From: Polytrichum commune | Taxonomy: Eukaryota; Streptophyta; Polytrichopsida; Polytrichales; Polytrichaceae | Reading direction: 5' to 3' | Assembly: GCA_950295325.1 (NCBI GenBank) | Contig: OX485807.1 | Coordinates: 500,501 to 564,500, forward strand | Length of the DNA: 64,000 nt | Shown here: positions 1-12,110 of the stretch, one piece after another | Position numbering within the stretch: position 1 is the stretch's first letter | How the letters are laid out: the number at the start of each line of letters is the position of its first letter | The notes under the pieces: model-generated | Databases searched by the model: none | Told to the model about the DNA's origin: nothing | Seen by the model: only the letters and a program-made list of their open reading frames with translations | Program-made: the position numbers and the translations under genes

Positions 1-1937
1 ATCGGTAAGTATTAACATCAAGCTTGAAATAGGGAATCTTTGTACATATTTTGGAATATCATATTTCCCAGTGAAAGCAGTGTAGCAACAAGTTGAAGCA
101 CGTCGCAAAAGCCACATTCTTGAAGCTGGGTGTTCACACCGCCCTGAAACAGGGCATGGTGAGCGCTTTCAGGTTCAACTTTAGCATACTTGCACCTTCT
201 GTGAACTTCCAAGCTACAGCTTAAATCCAGTGATCCGAATCCAGAACCCAAAACCCCAATGCACACAAATTTTGTTTAGTGAAGTACCAAACAACATGGT
301 CATAACCTAACTAAACTCAGAAACCTATAAATGTGGACAATATCCTCTTCCATGCTGATTGATTGCTTTTATTTGAGCTTTGGTTAGAACAGGTGGGTGA
401 GCTTTGGTTAGAGCTTTGGTTAGAACAGGTGGCTCCCAACCCCACCTGGCTAGGATCTTGTTTCCCAGCAACTAGGGAGGGTGCGATAAAAACCTCAAGG
501 ATAATTTAAACTAGTTGTGGTCGTGGTCATGGTTGTGATGGTGGTAGTGGTAGCAGTTGAGGTTGCGGTTGCGGTAGCGGTAGTGGTAGTGGTTTACTTT
601 CTTTGGTTCTACTTCCATGGAAAAGGCATAAGAAATGCTAACCACCCCTATGATCACCCTTTACCCCATCAAGCCCCCTGCTTAACGTGGTTAACCACCT
701 TGGGGTGGTTGTTCATGTTCATGTGGCATCACTCGAGAGCTTCAAGGCCAAGGTCTAGGAAGAAAGTTGAGGAGAAAACCAAATTAACACTACGATTAAA
801 AGCCAACAAGGATAATAATCACTTTAATTTCCTCTTGCGCCCAAGACCTAAACTACAGATAGATTGCAATTTAAAAGGCCGACCACCATCAACCACAACC
901 ACAAGGATTTGCTCAAGACAACTATGAATGAAAAATATGTAGTTGTGATTGATTGTGGTAAATAACCACAACCACCTTTGTAGTGGACATGACACTTTAG
1001 TAGACGAATGTGGGGTCTCAGACCTCGATTCCACATTTTGCTCAAAATAGAGATCCCCGGGTTCTTCATAGCAATCAGGGTTTTCACCCTCCCGATTGAT
1101 AGGTGTTGTGAACGTTTACCCTTCAGATTAGTGTTGTAGAGGGACCCCATCCCTCTCTGCCCTTCAAGTTTCTTCGGGTAAGTTGCTTTGCGACCTAACA
1201 TGTGAATCCTACAGAGCATAGTGAGTAAGGTTTGCCAAAATTGTGTAGGCCGTCCTAATTTGTTAGGTTCTTGGAAGGAATCTTAAGGGTTGACTTCACT
1301 TGTTTGGCTTTTTTAAGTAAAATAATGAGCAGTAGGGAGGTACAATAGCGAGATTAGAAGGTTGCAAGCAACATCAACCCAAGGAAACAGTGAGCAGAGA
1401 GTGATGGGGTCCCCTCTGCAGCATGTTGATGAGCACTCGACTCATTGACGTGCTAAGACGATGCTTAGGAAATGGTTCCCCTCAGTATGTCTCAAAGAGC
1501 TTTTGGATTTCTATCCTGGGATGTTGAGTATTTGCAGTTGAAATAGTACACTTGTTTTTATTTATTATTGTACATAGGTGTTGAAGGGCACTTGTTGTTT
1601 ATATTGTTCGAAAAGTTCAGAAGCAATTGGATTCTGACCGTCAGAGCGTACTTCATTTATGTGAAAGGAAATATTGGGAGATTTGGGGCTCGGATTAATG
1701 ACCTAGATTCAAATACATACCACGTCTATCTTATCAGTTTTCTTACATATGACTGTAATTCTAACTTCCTCTTTGGAGCAGGTTGTGTTGAATATAGTTA
1801 CAATCTCATATACAAAGTAGGTTTACTTTGAATTCCATGCCTGTTGGGGACAATGAATTATTACGTTATGCCAGTGCCTTTGAGGGTTAAACATTTCCCA
1901 CAACATTTTCTATAACATTTTCTATAACATTATGCAG
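1..1937. other. Spacer without recognised gene
   Basis: AT-rich sequence with the GTGGTA minisatellite. Open frames here are short and low in complexity, and I see no domain. Confidence 0.5.
513..600 (+). repeat. GTGGTA/GCGGTT-rich minisatellite
   Basis: Purine/T-rich units such as ggtagtggtag and gttgcggtagcg repeat. Complementary ccacaaccac motifs occur at 890-975. Confidence 0.7.
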
Positions 1938-2111
1938 GGTTATGCGTCGTGCAACTCGAGCATGTCCAACAATTACAACGGCTCCAACGGCCCTGCGAGC
2001 TCCTCCTCCTCCTCATCCTCCTCGACAAATGCCGGAACCAAGTTAACTGGCTCACTTTTATCCTCCACATTCTTCATGCTCACCTTGCTCATCTTGTGTA
2101 AACTGGGTTAA
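1938..2111 (+). CDS. Possible 3'-terminal exon of a GPI-anchored secreted protein
   Basis: After a good acceptor (cattatgcag, ending 1937) an open frame of 57 codons reads GYASCNSSMSNNYNGSNGPA, then a run of nine serines, then a hydrophobic tail (SSTFFMLTLLILCKLG) and TAA. A Ser-rich linker plus a short hydrophobic end is typical of GPI-anchored cell-surface proteins such as phytocyanins, LTPs or X8-domain proteins. I could not find the upstream exons, which may lie before the window or be lost. It could be an orphan exon. Confidence 0.35.
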   Translation, partial: GYASCNSSMSNNYNGSNGPASSSSSSSSSTNAGTKLTGSLLSSTFFMLTLLILCKLG

Positions 2112-2405
2112 ATGCCATAACGGACTTTGACATCCAAGTCGAGCATGATTCAAACTCATCATCCCCACAGGCTGCTCGGTTTTGACATACATGTAGCTAG
2201 ATAGATCAGAAGTGGACATTCATCGTGATCCTTAATATCCTTGACCATTGATTTCAAGGGTGGTGATCCAGAGTCCACCAAATATCTTTGAGGTTTTTTC
2301 TTGTTTCTTCTCTCATTTCAATATCAGAGAGTTTCTAGTATTCTGAAAAAGCAAGACAGTCGTATTACTCGAATTTATTGTGCGAAACTCTGCAGATCGG
2401 CACAA

Positions 2406-2436
2406 TCTCTCTCTCTCTCTCTCTCCCTCCCTCTCT
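2406..2436 (+). repeat. (CT)n microsatellite
   Basis: An uninterrupted CT run, then CCCTCCCTC. Confidence 0.9.
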
Positions 2437-2646
2437 ATCTTCGGTTCCCCATGATTTTTCAGAATATCGTGAACTTTCCTCACTAGTACCTACACTAAAC
2501 CTTAGCACTTGTTACAAAGCTAGAAAGAAGCTTTGGTCTGACATTGAATTCTAGAATACACCCATTTGGATGTGATTGCATTTGACCGCAAGTGCATATT
2601 TATGTAAATCCACTCCACATCACTTTTGGTTGGAACCATGTACAGT

Positions 2647-3339
2647 ACACTAAACATCGTATTTAGTGTCACCAAATCTATTTGTCTTCCTCAATACTAA
2701 TTGTAAACTCCCCATGTAGTGTCACCAACACTAAATGTAGCTTAAACATTATTTTCATTCCTTGTGACATGAAATGAAATGGATTTTAAAGTCCGGGGAG
2801 CCAAAAAGTCTAATGGGATTGAAAGTACATAAAGATGGTTTCAAACCCGCTAATTCTTCAGAGTGGAGTGCAGTAGCCTCTATGAGATGGAGGCTAATGT
2901 CAACTTGATGGTTGAATTGAAAGAAAGACTTGAGGCTCCCTCAAACTACTTTTTCAAATAGTGATGGAAACTTATTTGTAATGGGCTTTTATAGGAGACA
3001 TTCCAACACAAAATATGCCTCATTTTCAACTGCAAAAGTGGCATTATCTTAGTATCTCTAGAGCTAGGGATATCCTTGTAGACAAATTCAGGCATTATAG
3101 ATTTACAAATTTTGCAATAATTGTCACTTACTAATTGGCTTTTCATCCAAATTTCAATCATTCATTACAAAAATGTTAGGATGTAGAATATGCCAACCTT
3201 TGTTTCAATAATTGGCATGGATTTCATCCAGATTTCAATCATCCGTGACAATTTTTGTAAACTTATACATAAGAAGTGTCATTAGAAAAGTTACTACAAT
3301 GACATAAAATACCATATAAAACTAAATACAATAATTAGG
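2647..3339. mobile_element. MITE copy A, split by a nested insertion
   Basis: It begins acactaaacatcgtatttag and ends aaaactaaatacaataatta, and is the same family as copies at 47044 and 62313. Shared interior landmarks are 'tgtcaccaacactaaatgt' and 'tttcatccaaatttcaatca'. It is about 320 bp longer than the others because a kinase 3'-flank repeat lies inside it (about 2768-3090). Confidence 0.65.
2768..3090. repeat. Dispersed repeat, kinase 3'-flank copy 1
   Basis: Matches 48285-48560 just downstream of the kinase pseudogene. Shared blocks are 'gaaagaaagacttgaggctc' and 'caaatagtgatggaaactta'. It is nested in MITE copy A. Confidence 0.7.
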
Positions 3340-3484
3340 GAAGTTCACTTTTATTTCTTAACCCTTGCATGTCACCAAGGCCTTGACAAGGCTTTGAAGA
3401 CAAACAAATGGAAATTTGTTGTTGGTGTTTGTACTTTTCAATCATTTTTTCAAAAAGTTACTCTTTTTGAAATAGTTGCATCCT

Positions 3485-3735
3485 TCTAGTGAAATAAAAT
3501 GAAATTGAATCCAAAGTTGGGAAGCCAAAAAGCTTATGGGGCTAGAGTACATCAAGATGGTGTCAAACTAGCTAGTTCTATAAAGCGGCAAAATGGGGTA
3601 GCCTTCATGAGATAGAGGCTAAATTCTATCTTGATGGTCCAATTGAAAGAAAGACTTGAGACTTCCCCATACCACATTCTCAAATAGTGATTGAAACTCA
3701 TCTCTAATGAAGTTATATAGAGGACCGTTGTAGTT
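3485..3735. repeat. Dispersed repeat, kinase 3'-flank copy 2
   Basis: A third, more diverged member of the repeat also found at 2768-3090 and 48285-48560, with 'tccaattgaaagaaagactt' and 'ctcaaatagtgattgaaact'. No kinase coding is visible next to it. Confidence 0.62.
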
Positions 3736-6012
3736 CTAGTGAGATTCTTTGGTTAAAGAAATAACTTGAATTTATGCTAGAATATGTTTTTAAAGATTTC
3801 AACAACTCAAAACCTTTTTACGTGACATTGATCGGTCAACGTTGAATCTTCACTAATTTATGGCAATATTATTATTTAGTCAAATTCCAATTTTCCAAAC
3901 TTGACGAGGGTCCGACGATGGTCCAAACATCGTCGGACAAATTGGAACTGAGTCAATTGATGAGTAATATAACCCTGATTGCCATTTCGTGTACTATTAC
4001 ACCATTTAGGGTATTGAAGTGTCACTTACTACTCTATAATATTTTAATTTTTACTAGCAAAGGTCGAATAGGTTGTTTAAGCACTATAGATTATAAATAA
4101 GTTTACGTTCTTAGTGAATCATTATAGTACTGTGTACATGCAAATAGTAGGTGACACTAAATATCATAAATGGTGTAGGACCAAGGATAACATAATACTT
4201 AATATGCCCAGAAATTACGTAATTTTCATAGTCCATTTTTATCAAGATTCAATTCAACCTAAAATATTGACTAAAATGATTTCACCAAACACATGTGTGG
4301 GTTGACATGAATTGTATGATTGAAATTGAGTTAATGATGAACTATTGTATGGTTTTCATTGATTTTGAGGGTGGTAACAAAAAAGTTCAAACAACCCCAA
4401 AACAAAAGTTATATATTTAGGCAACATCTAAAACCAATCACTTTCCAGGTAGTTCTTAAAATATTTTTTGAGGAGTAACAAAATGTTTTTGGTTTTTTCA
4501 AGAACTAAAAGTCAAGCCTATATATAGACTTGTAAATCTAGAAAAATAGGTTCAAGGTTCTACTCACATGAGAAGGTTCACATGAGCATGCTCATGTTCT
4601 AGTCACACTCGTTTGAAAGCAATCACCAATTGTGGATTTAGGGGAGTTAGTGTCATGTACACTATTCCCATAAGGTGGATACTTCATTGGAAACCTAAAT
4701 GACGTGCGTGATTCACTATGAAATTAGGCCCCCAATGTACAGTTTCACTTTCTAATGAGAAAGTCATTAAACATTTTTTTTCATGCATAGCATGTAACTC
4801 AACAATTATATCAAAACAAACAAAGACATGAGCACAATAAGTTAGTCACAATCCAACGAGAAGAACTTAAGGGAAGCCCTTGAGTGCTCCAAGGGCCTCT
4901 AGTTTGTAAAAAATTCAGAGCCCAAATGCAAATTCTAACAAGAACATACATGGTAGTCATTAAGGACTATGACCATATGACATCAATGAAAAAAAATGTG
5001 AATTGGATATAAAAAACACATCTATTATCATTTACTTCTCTAAACCTTAAAGCCCCCTTTTGTACATCTACCTTTACTAAAAACAATTATTAAAAAACTT
5101 ATTTAAAACTTTAAAAAACTTTAAAAAAAACTTTCTAGACGTTCACACTATAGAAAAATAATACCTCTCCCTTATGTATACTATGTACGTTAATGCCTCA
5201 AATAATACCCCTCCTACACTCACGTTCGTTCGTACGTGATATGAAGAGTCCACCCCCCGAGCTAGAGGTCTTTAAGTATCAAATATGCCAATTGCCAATA
5301 TAGTTTTATTCGTCAACATAAGCCACTTCTTTAAGTGAAAAAAGACATCTACGTTGTGGCATTTAGAGTAACACATTGGTATACTTTAGATGTTATTTAT
5401 GGATCCAATTTGTCTTAAAATATTCATTTTTGTACTAAAATAAAAATCACTGCATTTTCACCTACGCAATGGATGAGGTTACATAGACACTTTGAATCCC
5501 TAACCATATACAAGAGCCTTGCAATAGAGACCCTTACAATTGGCATCCATGTTGAGCACCAACAAGAAAAAGAAAAAGAAATAAAAGAAAAGGGCACGCA
5601 AACAATGAGCTACATATGGCGCCTTATAAAGCGAAAGCAAAGGTGACAACAAAACCATGTGGTGGTACAATGACATGATGGGCACCGGCACCATTAAATG
5701 GCCAAATGCGGGTGGCATTCAAAATTCTCTTACAAGCCAAACCATTCTACTTATTGTGGGTCTCGACTAGTACCAGTAACTTATGTTGAGGCGGACGCGA
5801 AAGTGGGGTGGAGAATGAGCCCCTTCACTCAAGCACAATAAATGCTCATTGGGACGGGGAAAATGGTGTTGGCGTGGCCTTGTTCTTTCCAACTTCATAG
5901 ACTCGTTCATAAGTTTGTGGGTGGGTGGAAATATAACAAAGTCTCCCACACATATGTCAAGATTGAGCGTAAACTTGTTTATTTTCTTCAAGTGCTAAAG
6001 TATATTCGCAAC

Positions 6013-6110
6013 AAAAAAAAAAAAAAAAAAAAAGTGATTCAAAGTGGAGCGTCCCTTATTCAAGCCAACACAAGGCTCTCTCTCTCTCTCTCTCTCTCTC
6101 CCTCTCTCTC
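6013..6110 (+). repeat. Poly-A (21 nt) followed by (CT)n microsatellite
   Basis: A21 at 6013-6033 and a CT run at 6075-6110. Confidence 0.9.
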
Positions 6111-6925
6111 CACAGAAAGAAAGAAAAAGAAAACAGGAGTTTGTTATGTTAGAAACTTCAAATAAATTATATCACAAATTTACTTGTCTAATATTGTATC
6201 GTGTTGAAAATGAACAAGTATGTGTAATACCGTATATGACATCTAAGTGCACATGTTAAACTACTTGACATTACCAAGATGTCTTCAAACAAATCACACA
6301 CCACCAAAGGATGCACAGGTATGTCACGTATAAGTCATGTCCAAGATTTTAACATCCTCAAATATTGCGTGAAGTGCTAAAAATACCAACCAAACCTAGC
6401 AAAATAATAATTAATATTCTTGCAAGGGTCCTAAACAAGGTGCTTGGTGACACCTACAAAGGGGAGGATGAAAATGTAGAGAAACAATATGTAGTATGGG
6501 ATTTCCTCTATTTGAAACCAACCGACTCACTAAATTGGAGTCACAAATCTTGGTTTGGGCCAATGAGACCCCCCAAACAAAAATGAAAGTAACAACAAAC
6601 TTAGAAGAAAAAGTTGTTATATTATGCCCCCGTGGTAGGTCTCATGCATCAAGTTTCGTGCTTAAGATTTTACATTAGAGTTCATGCCCAAAGTGACTTC
6701 TTGTTTATATCAAATGAGCCTATTGGTCCATTGAGAATTCTATGACAAATAAGTGAATTTTGAAGCTGTAATAGCACGATTCAAATTTCAAGGGGGGCGT
6801 AAATGACACAAAATGGACACCGAATTTGGTCAAGGTGGGTGATTGTTAAGATCTCGACTTATGCTACATCTCGGTGTCTACCTAGTATGTGCTCAAAATG
6901 AAGATCACTAAAATCTAAAGGGGAC

Positions 6926-7188
6926 TGTTGGCACTTAGGTGTTAAGTCACTAGAAAGTACTAGTGACTTGGTAGTGAAGCTAACGCCCATACGACCATAA
7001 AGGGATGCATTGAATTGCCAACAATAAATTCCTCGGCTTGGACAAGTAGCTCGTGTACTAGGAATGTCACCTCATTCCTTGGACTATGTCGGCTTTTGAT
7101 AAATGTAAAGGAATAGTTTGAATTGATAGATTGATAACCTAACAATTATTCAATAGTTGGGTCTTGCATTGTGGGACCGGGAACAACA
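6926..7188. mobile_element. Possible LTR remnant
   Basis: A polypurine-like tract (ctaaaggggac) is followed by TGTTGGCACTTAGG, and 263 bp later the sequence ends gggaacaaca, giving TGTTG...CAACA ends. No gag-pol coding, matching second LTR or target duplication was found. Weak. Confidence 0.25.
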
Positions 7189-8821
7189 CATGAATAATAT
7201 TCATTTTAACCTATGAATATTTCACAATATTCACTTGAAGTATTGTTCGTCATGATACAATGAACCGACAGTTGCGTTTTTCAAACCATGCAAGTTAACC
7301 ATTTTCAGGGTTATGTGTTTGTTAATAATTCCTGAGTTGTTGGTTGAGGCCCGCGTGGGACAACAATCTACCCATCATGTGATTGCTAGTGTAACCCTAG
7401 TTAGACGGGAATTGGACAAGGAATCTATGGGTTGGAATTCATGTCGCAATGCCAGCTAGTTGGCTACTCAGTAAACCCTGTAGCTAGCTCTCCTCTTTTG
7501 GAAAGGGGGCCAATAACATAGGCTTTGTAATGTTGGGAAACTAGTGGACCTATCAACGATTACCTTGAATGCAAAACCAAACTCTACGCTAGTATAGACT
7601 CCTATTCATGTTGACAATCTATTATAATGAACAATACTTCTCCTCACCAAACATCCTCCTCACTTGGTATTTGTGAAATTTTGTTTTGTAGGACTTGTGC
7701 ATCGAGCCTGACCCCAAAAGGTTCTAGTAACGAGAGAGGTCTCTTCATTCATGTTTGCTTTAACAAGAGCCAATGTTTATGTCTATTCATCTATCTACAA
7801 TATCATGTTCCCACAAAAGTTTAGACAAATCAATGTTGAATCGCTTATTTATTTCTCATGTTTTAATTTTAGAAACGAGTATTCTATAATGCTTATCTTA
7901 CCTAGATAATGCTATAAACACCGGAACCACCATGGCACTATAGTAGTTCAATCACATGTTTAATGCCTCTTCGTTGGCATTGCCTCCATAGATAGTACAG
8001 AGTTGTAGATGGTACATAGAATCAAGATATTAGGGGTCAAGCTTTTGGTCTTTATCATAAAGCATGTTTCCTTTTTTATTTAGGGGAAAGGAATCTTCAT
8101 CATGCATACATAGTGTTTGCTCTCATATAAAAGGTAACCTAGGCTATAAGCCTAGTTTGGATCTCAATAGTAAACACTTTAGCTCCTTGTAGAAATTAAC
8201 ATGTACAAGTCATGTTCAGAATCTGTATCTACTATTGAGTAGGAACTCATCAGAAGTCGAACCACATTTTTTTTAAATAAGTAAAAAAATTAAGCCACTA
8301 CCGTATGTTCCTAAGACTTCTTGTGACACTCACGGTTGGAATCAAAACTTACCAACCCTCCCATAAACGAGGGAGAAGGACACTTATCATAGAATAATTA
8401 GGGAACCATTCACCTCAAGAATGGACAACTAAAATTTCACTACACTAGATTGTCTTGTTAGTGCAGTTATGTGAAACCATAACTATATATTGACATTATC
8501 CATTTTCCAAGTAAGTTATATCACGTTCGATGATGTGCATACTAACTATCTATGCAGTTTGAGTACTAAATTATACGCTCAGTCGAATGTTATAGAAATG
8601 CGGAGCTCCAAATCGTTACCCATGCTCCAAATAGGACATAATTCATTGTCGTGGCCGGTGCACCATCCCATAAGTAAATACTTGTCACAAGCACAAAACT
8701 TGAATGAAGGTGTGTGCGGAAAGCATAAATGCAGCCACCCACTATAAAATATAAAAAAACATAACATAACACAAATAACTCAGAAATCATCTCTGATCAC
8801 AACCCTCCAAAATGCTCCAAT

Positions 8822-8850
8822 CATGCATGCATGCATGCATGATGATGATG
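8822..8850 (+). repeat. (ATGC)n/(ATG)n microsatellite
   Basis: catgcatgcatgcatgcatg is followed by atgatgatgg. Confidence 0.9.
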
Positions 8851-8969
8851 GTGCCAACAACAAATATGGCATGGCACGCTATATCATTTCTTGGTAGACA
8901 CAATAACAATTGAATATCTTCTTACATATGATCATAGCTCTATGTAGCTAGTGCAGGGCTCAGGGAGAC

Positions 8970-9150
8970 CTGGCTACAGATGGACCGGTTGAGTGTGACA
9001 AATAACCGGTTGAAGTTGGAGACTTCAGGAGAATTACCGGTCGTTTTAGAGGAATCTATGGAAGAATATGCCTCAAATGAATAAAGCAAGACCGGAAGAT
9101 GTCAACATGTAACCGGCTGGATTTAGAATCACTAGGATCTTGACCCACTG
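8970..9150 (+). repeat. ACCGG-rich dispersed repeat, copy 1
   Basis: Shares 'cgttttagaggaatctatgg' and the flanking 'aaccggttg...ttgga' with 10325-10515. Confidence 0.65.
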
Positions 9151-10121
9151 ACTATGCCCAAAAACTTCTTGGGTTTAAAGTGTGCACATGCATTTCAATG
9201 TGAAGGGCTTTCAAAATAATGACACTTCACTCAAAGTTTCAAACTTTTTTGCACAAAAACAAACTTGATATTGGGCGTTTCGTATTGAATATGAAAATGA
9301 TATGATGTCCCACTGTATTGAAGAAGTACATGCAATAAAATGATGCACTAAAATTATGTAGATTCCCTACACAATGCACTTCATCATCATCCAACTCCAA
9401 AGGCAAAGCCCTCCGGTTTTTGGTCGATTTTCAAGTGTCAAAAATTCTAGCCCAATCCATATTGTTTTCCATTGGAAGACCGCATAATGACACTCACATC
9501 AATGCATCCAATGTTTGAAGTTTCAATCGACTTTTGCAATCACTCTTCACCCAATTCTGTTTGGAAAATCCACGTTCACATATAGTTGTGCTTGCCAAGC
9601 CGAAGTTGCAGTCAATGTCAAGTCGTAGTTGCAAAGTCGAAATTGCAGGAGTTATTGGAATTTGGAAGTGTCTGCTAGAGTGCAAAGACTGGAGTCCAAC
9701 TATGTTTCTATTTGCAAATTGCAACCACTGTATTTTGTAACAAATGGTTTCTGAAAGAAGCCTTCATTATGATTGGTGGATACCTTGCAGATCACATTTT
9801 TATAAAGTGCCCAAACAAAACAAAAAAAGGGAAGAAACGGAAAACTTTTTGGACGGACAAAATGGCATTTGACAGGTGTTGAAGACTTCAATATTCAAAA
9901 AGGCACTGATGTAGTGTAAAGTGCCCCTAACTTACTCCAATGTAATAATTGGAGAATGCCACGGCAAATAATGTATAAATGGTAGTACTAGTAACCGGTG
10001 ACGTTTACCAAATGGCCCCAATCACTTTTTTCAAAAAACCGGTGGAAAGTAAATTGTGGGTGTCGGTCGGGCATTGATGAGCAAGCGAAGCCTTCAAGGT
10101 GTTTGGATGGATATGGCCCTC

Positions 10122-10207
10122 TTGCTTGCTTGCTTGCTTGGTAGGTGGGTGGGTTAGGTGGGTGGGCAAGTAAGGAAGGAAGGAAGGAAGGAAGGAAGGA
10201 GGGAGGG
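10122..10207 (+). repeat. (CTTG)n then (GGAA)n microsatellites
   Basis: CTTGCTTG units at 10122-10141, and AAGG units from 10172 to 10203, then GGGA. Confidence 0.9.
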
Positions 10208-10324
10208 ATCGAGGGTTCTCAAGTACCTAGTTATTGCGATCCGGGGGGTTTCTTGGCATGCCTTCCCTTTATTCTTGACGCTTTCTTATCCAAAGGAATT
10301 TGGAGCAATGAACCGGGGGAGGGG

Positions 10325-10515
10325 GAGAGCCAACCGCTACTTACGCATGAACCGGTTCGGTTTGAGAAGTAATTGGTTGGAGTTCAAGGCTTCATGAAAT
10401 CTACCGATCGTTTTAGAGGAATCTATGGAATATACTCGAACTAATAAAGAACAACCAAAAGACCACAACGTGTAACCGGTTGGACTTGGAAACACGAGGA
10501 ACTTGACCAATTTTG
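10325..10515 (+). repeat. ACCGG-rich dispersed repeat, copy 2
   Basis: A direct copy of 8970-9150, and forms an imperfect inverted pair with 10545-10700. Confidence 0.65.
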
Positions 10516-10544
10516 CCCAAATCCCCCCCCCCCTGGACATTGTG

Positions 10545-10700
10545 TTGGAGAATATTCAACCAAAATCCTAGTGTTTCCAAGTCCAACTGGTTACATGTTG
10601 CGATCTTTCGGTTTTCCTTCATTAGTTTGGGGGTATATTCCATAGAAACGCTCGGTAGTTTTATCAGAAGTCTTGAACTTCAATTGGTTATTTCTTCACC
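10545..10700 (-). repeat. ACCGG-rich dispersed repeat, copy 3 (inverted)
   Basis: The reverse complement matches copy 2 (gtttccaagtccaactggtt, ccatagaaacgctcggtagt). With copy 2 it makes a foldback of about 370 bp. Confidence 0.6.
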
Positions 10701-11252
10701 TCATGCCCCAATCACACCAAACTTCCCGTCCGGTGCCAGCTGTGAAATTGTCGGGGATAGTGTTTAGAATTAGATGTTGGCCCACCACTTTTCACATTAT
10801 TACAACCGGAGATGCTGACATATGGTGCTAGAAGCGACTGGTACGATCGGCCCCTCAACTACCTCAATTGTAACTAGTGGTTGGTTCTCCCCGTTTGTTG
10901 TTTCATATCCAAAGTCCTTTGACATCGTGGGTCACTCGGGAATAAACTTTTGAGGTTGAAACCTTGGGTGTTGAACTGGTACATGTGTGAATATGTATAG
11001 ATATGTATAGATCAAGGATTTCACATCTTTTGGTGTTTAATGTCATTTGGGTATATACATCATGCAAATACGTTCATATCTAGGTCAAATTGTTCTTCGA
11101 GTCCAATTTTTCAAGAAACACAAAAACCTAAGTTTTGAATCAACTTTGGGTTTTGGGTTTCAGTTGCAATACATGAATCCCCAAATCCAATTTTTGCTAC
11201 ACTGAGATTGTGTGAATAATGTAAAATTTAAAGTTACAAGTTGCTAAAACAC

Positions 11253-11273
11253 ATTATTATTATTATTATTATT
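11253..11273 (+). repeat. (ATT)7 microsatellite
   Basis: Seven ATT units. Confidence 0.9.
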
Positions 11274-11589
11274 AGCAAACCAACTATCATGTGTCATAGT
11301 TTCAAATTTTTAAATATAATCAATCAAAGCACATTCTATATATACTTCCACTTAGTAAAGAAGCAATTGGCTAGGATTTCATTCCGGAAGTGAAAGTGTT
11401 AATAACGCATGTAATTAACTCTGAAATCAAACACATTACAAAATCCTCAGTAGTAATGATGTGGAAATTGTTGTGACTTACCATTTGAAGGGGTCTTTAT
11501 CATTCTAAAATGAAACTAAAATTAGTGTAATGCATGAAGGTATTAATAATTGATGAATATTCTTCAAACCTTGGACAACTAACCAACTA

Positions 11590-12110
11590 ATTCAACTATT
11601 AGTTAACTAGTTGCCTTTCATAATCATAGTTGTCTGCGATTTAACCTGCCAAAAAATTTAGTTAACTATAGTTGTTCTAAATCCAGTCTTCCAAAAACTC
11701 TAGTTAACTCTAGTTTTATCTAGTTGACTAAAGTTGAGCGCATCATGTTCACGGAATTTTATTGTAATGTTGTAGTGTCATTAGTGTGTTATTTGTGTTG
11801 GTGGTGTACATAGAGGTTGTTTCGGAGCCCAACACTGTAAGTAATCGTATAAAGACATTTCTTGATGATCCTCAGTAGCATGAGCGTATTAAAGACCCTC
11901 AACTGAGGCAAATCAAGAGGCTTATTTCTTCAAATATATAATAATACTTGGGTTTTTTCTAGTTAACTATAGTTGTTCTTGAATACAGTCTTACATTTTT
12001 TTCTAGTTAACTGTAGTTATTCTTCAAATCGGCGTGAAATTTTTCTAATCAACTATAGTTGTTCCCTAAAAATATATTGAAAAGAATCTAGTTAACTATA
12101 GTTATTTTGG
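11590..12110. repeat. Degenerate array with core TAGTTAACTATAGTT
   Basis: The near-palindromic core appears at least six times in two clusters (11590-11735 and 11950-12110), often followed by gttcttNaatNcagtctt. The spacing is about 45-60 bp inside clusters. Confidence 0.6.

Larger units (their letters stand above)
3736..8969. other. Spacer without recognised gene
   Basis: AT-rich, with microsatellites, the possible LTR remnant at 6926 and short MITE-like scraps (gtgacactaaatatcata near 4150). No coding region is supported. Confidence 0.5.

Noticed and set aside
517-927. 136-codon Val-rich open frame on +
   Set aside because: Its first part is a translation of the GTGGTA minisatellite, and the rest shows no domain or splice context.
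10145-10397. Open frames through the GGAA repeat
   Set aside because: Created by the microsatellite (repeated Lys-Glu-Gly-Arg) and by the ACCGG repeat.
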